Assembly (NCBI GenBank): GCA_002197995.1
Contig: NGZR01000007.1
Span: forward strand, 392,399-456,398
Reading direction: 5' to 3'
DNA: 64,000 nt
Origin: Gaeumannomyces sp. JS-464
Lineage: Eukaryota > Ascomycota > Sordariomycetes > Magnaporthales > Magnaporthaceae
Shown here: in pieces, positions 58,806 through 64,000 of the stretch
Position numbering within the stretch: the stretch's first letter is position 1
Layout of the letters: each line of letters starts with the position of its first letter
Made by a program: the position numbers and the translations under genes
The notes under the pieces: model-generated
The model's database searches: none
What the model saw: only the letters and a program-made list of their open reading frames with translations
Told to the model about the DNA's origin: nothing

Positions 58806-61304
58806 TTACGCCATCTTCTTCCTCGCCTCCTCGTAGTACGACTCCCCGTTCTCCTCGTCCTCGCTGTCGGCGCCAATCTCCATGCCGCCGCCTGACGAGA
58901 GCTGCGGTGGCCGAAGCCGCTCTGCCGCCTGCGCATCTCGCCGCGCTCGCGCATCGCCTCGCGGATCTTGCGGCTGGCCTCGTCGAATCCTTCCTTGGAG
59001 TCGAGCGCAGTGAACCCGCTGATGGGGAAGCCCACCGTCGAGCCGAGCCCGCCCGGCCCGCGCCGGCGCTGCTCGTCCGGCTGCGGTTCCGCGACGGCGG
59101 CCGCGTCGCAAAGATGCCCGCCCGGCCGATGTTGCTGAAGGACTCGTTGCGCGGTATCGCCCGGCTCGACTGCGTCGTGCGCCGCTGGATGCCTCCCGGA
59201 GGCGGCGTGGGCGGCTCCGAGGCCCCTGCGCTCGCCGTCGACTGTTCGCTGTCCCGGCGCTTCTTGCCAGCAAACGACGGTTCTTTCGGCTGATTAGACG
59301 GAGAGATGGGCGAGAGCGGCGAGAGGGGCGCACCATCGGGCACCTTGATCAGGCGCGTCTGTTCAAAGTCGGGGAACATCTCTGGGCCCAGGGTGTTGAT
59401 GAGATGGGTGACCTCGGCGCTGAGTTCGGCGCGCTGCTCCTGCAGCTTCTGCATGTTGTACTTGGACGTCGGCAGCATGCAGAGCAGCAGCGGGCGGAGC
59501 GACTTGAAGATGTCCATACCAATCTCGCCGAACCGCAGGGCCGCAAAGGTGATGCCGATGAAGATGGGCCAGCTGATGGTCCAGACGGCCAGTGCCACCA
59601 ATTTCCAGTCGAGGTGGACCACGTTGGTGGGGATGAGGCCCCAGAAGCCGTCGGTGGAAACCTTGTAGGCAACGAGGGTGCAGTAGAAGTTGTAGAAGCA
59701 GGGCGCAACGCCCAGAGAGACGAGCAGCTTCCACGTGGCCATGACGTCGCGCCCCTGGATCTTGACGGAGGACGCGGCGAGGGCCTGCTCGGCCTTGCGG
59801 ATGCTGATAACCTTTGCGATGACGAAGACGGGGAAGAAGAGGACGAGACCGGGGAGGGTGGCGAAGAGCAGCACGGCCAGCTTGATGAGCCGCGCCAGGA
59901 ATGTGCGCACGACGCGGGGCCACGACATGCGAATGACCTGGACCTGGTGGTCGCGCACGTTGAGGTAGCGCAGGGCCTTGTTGTAGGTCTTGACCGACTC
60001 GAGCACGCGGATAACGCGCTCGTCGTTCTTGTAGCGCTCGTAGCCCAGCGCGAGGCGGCGGTTAAGCTCGACCACGACGGGCAGCGGCAGCTTCTTGCCC
60101 GTAGGGTTATACAGGCGGCGGGCTGCCTGGATCAGCATGAGCGTGTCATAGTCGGGCGTCGACACGGTCACGGCCGAGAGCCCCTGGTGGACCTGGTCCA
60201 GCAGGGTGCCGACGGCCTCGCGACGCTGGTTACCCTTGTACTTCTCCACCAGCTCGGCCGGCACGTCGATAGCTGCCCCGAACTCGACGACAGCTCGCGA
60301 GCGGAACTTGTGTGCGTGGAAGTAGTTCATACCCACGGGCACGATTTTGACGCCACACCCGGGGTTTTCGGCCATGGCACCAAGCGCCATGATGGACACG
60401 CCCGGCTTGAGCGGCAGCAGTTCTGTGCGGTCGTGACTGCCACCCTCCGGGAAAATCCCCACGCAGCCGCCTGAGCGGAGCCGCGCAAAGACTGCCTCGA
60501 ACACCTTGCTCTGGTCAATATGCGGCGCCGTCTTGAACCTGGTGCCCTGGTAGTCGGCCGCGCAGCCTCTGTGCTCCTTGTTGGTGAAGTTGCCATCCTC
60601 GTCGATATCGTCGCGGCCAGTGAGCTGCTGCATGGGCAGCCTCCCCTTGAGCGGCCGGCGGATCCGGAGCTCCTCCGGGCCGATGATCTGGGCGATATCC
60701 ACATTGGATCCGGTCTTGCCCTTGATCGACGGCAGGAAGAGTCCGCCGCCGACCTCGGCCTCCTTGTCGAAGTGGGTACCGTAGCGCGCACGAGGGTCGG
60801 GTCGCCGATGGGGTCGGGCAGGTAGATGGTGCCGCTCGCGGGCTTGGCCGAGTCCTGGGCGCGGCCGACGGGCACGGCGCCGACCTGGCGCGAGGCCCAG
60901 CCGATGAAGCCGTGTACCGATTTCTGCGCGATGAGGAGGGACACGCGGCGGGCGGCCTCGCGCTTGAGGGTTCTTTGCAGGATGAGGGCGTCGACGAACT
61001 GGGGTTTTCGCAAGGCGCATTAGAATCCGCACTAGGCGATACAAGGGCATACAACGCAGCCGTTGGAACTAACCTGGTTGGCGTGGGGAGCGGCGACAAA
61101 GAGCACGGGGCCATTGCGCGGGATCTTCCAGGAACTGCGCGGATGTATCTCGCGGAAGAAGAGGTCGGCGGTGATGGACATGACCCAGAGGAAGGTGTCG
61201 TACTTCCAGTCGACCATGGGGTACAGCTCCATCGGCTTCTTGCCCTTGTCCGCCTCCCGCATCGAAGCGCCGGCGCCGGCGCCGGCCTGGCCGTTGGCAG
61301 CCAT
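58806..61304 (-). CDS. sct1: SCT1/GPT2-type glycerol-3-phosphate acyltransferase
   Basis: Catalyses the first acylation of glycerolipid synthesis in the ER membrane. Minus-strand exons are 61074-61304 and 58806-60998, about 808 residues. An N-terminal hydrophobic segment (DTFLWVMSITADLFFREI) precedes the acyltransferase blocks. These are VLFVAAPHANQFVD (catalytic His/Asp block, split by the intron), GCVGIFPEGGSHDRTELLPL, and GVKIVPVGMNYFHAHKFRSR. Three strongly hydrophobic segments follow between about residues 390 and 560 (LLFATLPGLVLFFPVFVIAK; APCFYNFYCTLVAYKVS; LAVWTISWPIFIGITFAALR). The Ser-rich C-terminal tail is likely cytosolic and phosphorylated. Single bases are missing near 60785, 59070 and 58910; correcting all three gives a continuous tail ending GESYYEEARKKMA. 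The intron is 60999-61073. Confidence 0.92.
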
Positions 61305-63366
61305 CGCAGCCCTCTCTCGCTCGCGGTCTCGCTCTCGGTCGACGACGGTTCTGTTGTGCGTGTTTGCTAGACAGGCGGGGGCTCACGTCTCGACGCGAGC
61401 ATGTGGGAGGCGCGAAAGGGTGCGGAGAGTCGGAGGAGGGAGAGCGCGCGAGGTGGCCTGACGAGCCCCTTGACGGGCAGAATCGACCACGGAGCAAACT
61501 GCGGCGTGTGCCAAGCCAGCGAGCGAGGCAGAGAAAACCACAGTGGAGAGACGGGAGGGTCTTGAGAGCCGAGGGCTGGGCTGCGGATAAACCTCGCGAA
61601 TTCGCAGACTTTCGACGTGCTGCGAGATTCCGCAACGGAGAAAGGAGGTTAAGGGGAAAATGAAGAGAGTAAAAAAAGAGGCTTTGGTGTCTCCAACAAG
61701 AGGTTCCGCGGATGGCTCAGACAAAAAAAAAAATTAAAAAAAATAGGTTCATCCTTCATCCCTAAATGGAGCTATACTTGGATCACAGTACAGTACATGG
61801 GGGGTACCTACGGCTACGCTCGGGAGGAGGCTAAGTGGGGTAGCTCCCCTGAAGCGCCCCGCCGCACAACCGTCGGCTTGCCCGGGCGTCGCCCCATAAC
61901 GCCCTGCAGAAAGTATCTCGAGGGTACCAGTTCCACTGCGCACACAGCACCAGCACGCCATCGAAGGCCAGATTCAATTCAGTTTAGACCTGCCTTGGCC
62001 CACAACACCCACCCATATCGCGCCATTCGAGGTGGAATTGGTTTTTTTTTTCCCCTCGACTTTCTCGGCATCAATCCTCAGCCGTAATAGCCTAGAGCAA
62101 AGCAAAGCATGGTCGGTGTTTGTCAATAACACCGCGGCGAGCCGTCCAATCACGTCCCTTTATTTCTCATCCTCTTACACAATGCCGTCCAAGCGACGTG
62201 CTTGGGGTTGACCGAACCATGACGCCATGGCTCCCTCGCTCCGACCAATGCTGCCCCAGCGTGGAGGCTGACTGGCTGCCTCGTGGCTGCCCGCTATGAA
62301 AGACGTTGGGTCTGGGCTGGGCTTGGCCTAGCTGGGCCGGGGCTGGGGCTGGCTTGGCTGGTTGGCTGGTTCATGCTGCCCCCTCCCTGTTATCGTCGCC
62401 ATTCTCTCTCTCAGGGATGGTGGTGGTGGTGGTGTTGCATGCACTGAACGAGAAGCGAGGGGTCGTGGTTGGATAAGGGGCTAGATCTTCAGCAACCCGG
62501 CCGCATTGTACACGTACTTATCTGTTCCGCCAAATGCTGTACCTCGCTGAGCACCCAAAGTTGAGCTGATAGTTGACACCTCATTGGTTTTGTATAGCGT
62601 ATGGGGGTACCGCGATTGCTACCACATATCCACGGGGAGAAAAATATACAGGGAAGAATACAGAAAAGATTGTAACAATGAGGGGATCCCAATTAGCTTC
62701 GCCAGAACTGCAGACTTCTGTTCACCACCACCACGGCCGGTCAGTCGAACAGAAAGCTCCCACTGGCCCTACCCCAGATTGCCCCCCGAGAGACTACTGT
62801 AGCACAAGGACAGGCGCTAGCCCGCTAGCAGAAGAGCCGGTTTGCCCCCATGCGTCGTCGTGCATCGACCTCCTGACTGGTCCCGGAGACATCTGGGCCA
62901 GTGGGAGGGGGTGTTGCGACGCCGCCCCAACACTTTTTTTGATCTCTTATTATTCTGCTACCCCTCGCGATTCGACAACACCTGCTAAGTGAGCGGGGAA
63001 ATGTTGAGGGGGGGACGAGAATGGGATGGGCTGCTGTGCTGCCCCGTCAGGGTTTAAGCCTGGCATGGGCATGCGGCTCGGGGAGTGAGCCTATCGGCTG
63101 CCTGGGCCCGCTAGGTCGTTGAGAGTTTGTTTATCACTTGCTCGATGTCATTGGACGTCATGTCGAGTCCCGGCGTTCTGATATCTTGATATCCACGTCT
63201 CCGCTGCCCTGCCGACAAAGTCAACTTTAGATAGCAGGATATCCGTATCTCCCGAAGGTGCATGTCTTTCACAGCTTCCCTATCTCCGCATGTCAAATCG
63301 GCCCCTGCACCCGGATTGCCGAGTCGTACTCTCCCGGGAATTGCCGCCCTCCACCAGAGTAATGCG
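61305..63366. other. Intergenic upstream of SCT1
   Basis: About 2 kb of SCT1 promoter side plus the ETP1 3' region. It contains short A runs near 61721-61743, a GGCTGG-rich low-complexity stretch (about 62312-62375), and no supported ORF. Confidence 0.5.
62312..62375. repeat. GGCTGG-rich low-complexity stretch
   Basis: Irregular tandem copies of GGCTGG/GGGCTT within intergenic DNA upstream of SCT1. Confidence 0.7.
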
Positions 63367-64000
63367 TCACCTCTTGGCCCGCCCCTTGCCCTTCCCCTTC
63401 CGCCTCTCCTCGGCCGTCGCCGGCACGCTCGCCGAGCCCGCCTCCAGCTCTCCGGCCTCGACCTTGCCCTCGTTCTCGAGCTCCCTCAGCTTCTCCTGTC
63501 CCGAGATGAACATGGTCAGATCGCGGTTCATTTCCTCGAGCTCCGCCTTCTCGACCTTGAGCCGCTCTACCTCGCGCTTCAGCCCCTCGAGCTCGCCGTT
63601 GACGTGGCCGATCCGCTCCATGAGCCCCTCCCCGACCTTTTTCTCCTCCTGCAGCGTCCGGCCCAGCGATCGCGCCAGCTCCGCCGCTTTGTCCGCCCGC
63701 CGCCGCTCGCGATCTACGTCTCGCTCGAGAGAGGGTATGACCTCGCGCTCTAGTGCCGCATGCGCCGCCCGTACCTCAGAGAGCTGCCGTAGAGCGTCCG
63801 AGGCGGCGCTGTCCGCTGCCTCGGCTGCCGCCCCCGCTTTGGCCGCCTTATCGGCCGCCTTGCTGACAAGCTCCTCGAAGTAGACACGCTGAGACTCGAG
63901 CTGGCTTGTCAGGAGGTGCGTATACTCGAGCCCGATGCGGTCGAGTTTGGCTCGAGGCACCACGTCCTCGTCGTGGTTCTGATGCTGTCCCTCCGGACCT
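63367..64000 (-). CDS. etp1: ETP1/BRAP2-like RING ubiquitin ligase, C-terminal part
   Basis: Only the 3' end is present, about 211 codons in frame without breaks. The protein reads DEDVVPRAKLDRIGLEYTHL then LTSQLESQRVYFEELVSKAA. A long coiled coil follows (heptad-like Ala/Leu/Glu/Arg), LGRTLQEEKKVGEGLMERIG, MNRDLTMFISGQEKLRELEN, and a basic tail ending KGKGKGRAKR. This is the C-terminal coiled coil of BRAP2/Etp1 proteins, which carry RING and UBP zinc fingers upstream, here outside the window. Etp1 takes part in ethanol tolerance and ubiquitin handling in yeast. The stop is at 63367-63369. Confidence 0.85.
   Translation of the reverse strand, partial: GPEGQHQNHDEDVVPRAKLDRIGLEYTHLLTSQLESQRVYFEELVSKAADKAAKAGAAAEAADSAASDALRQLSEVRAAHAALEREVIPSLERDVDRERRRADKAAELARSLGRTLQEEKKVGEGLMERIGHVNGELEGLKREVERLKVEKAELEEMNRDLTMFISGQEKLRELENEGKVEAGELEAGSASVPATAEERRKGKGKGRAKR

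Noticed and set aside
59404..60474. 356-codon plus-strand ORF
   Set aside because: It is antisense to the SCT1 coding sequence and reads as a low-complexity shadow rich in Asp, Glu, His and Gly.

Overview
The window is nuclear DNA from a filamentous ascomycete. The evidence is GC-rich sequence, short spliceosomal introns (mostly 50-130 bp, GT...CTAAC/CTGAC...AG), and proteins that read as orthologues of conserved fungal housekeeping genes. The protein style (WHI2, LSB5, KIN1, GPATCH1 and NMNAT versions) suggests Sordariomycetes, perhaps near Sordariales/Chaetomiaceae. That placement is an inference; no species is claimed.

Layout. 0-1.7 kb: 5' part of KAR2/BiP (-). 3.6-6.2: HBS1 (-). 7.1-8.9: CCT5 (+). 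9.6-11.3: REI1 (-). 13.3-17.6: HUL4/UBE3A-type HECT ligase (+). 18.5-20.3: an orphan gene with a retropepsin-like segment (-). 21.7-22.6: an orphan gene (+). 23.1-24.6: YSC84/LSB3 (-). 25.9-26.2: SFT1 SNARE (+). 27.0-28.8: AGE2-type ArfGAP (-). 30.0-31.7: LSB5 (+). 32.5-33.2: secreted LysM-like cysteine-rich protein (-). 33.3-34.1: gene-free island rich in inverted repeats. 34.4-36.7: NOP2 (+). 37.8-39.8: WHI2-like (-). 40.9-43.2: GPATCH1-like (-). 45.9-49.2: KIN1 kinase (+). 51.6-53.5: GUT1 glycerol kinase (+). 55.6-57.2: NMA1 NMN adenylyltransferase (+). 58.8-61.3: SCT1/GPT2 acyltransferase (-). 63.4-64.0: 3' end of ETP1/BRAP2 (-).

Function. Most genes are independent housekeeping loci: protein folding (KAR2, CCT5), ribosome biogenesis and rescue (REI1, NOP2, HBS1), ubiquitin (HUL4, ETP1), glycerol and lipid (GUT1, SCT1), NAD (NMA1), signalling and polarity (WHI2, KIN1) and splicing (GPATCH1). 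The one thematic neighbourhood is 23-32 kb. There YSC84, SFT1, the ArfGAP and LSB5 all act on actin-linked endocytosis or Golgi traffic.

Quality. About thirty single-base frame breaks lie inside otherwise well-conserved coding sequences, in 14 of the 20 genes read here, and several very long homopolymers occur (A52, T38, G34). I read the breaks mainly as uncorrected sequencing indels, so gene spans below are given across them and approximate break positions are stated. I found no CRISPR array, operon, tRNA or rRNA gene, and no convincing undescribed multi-gene system. The best candidates for novelty are the two neighbouring orphan genes, the LysM-like secreted protein and the inverted-repeat island.
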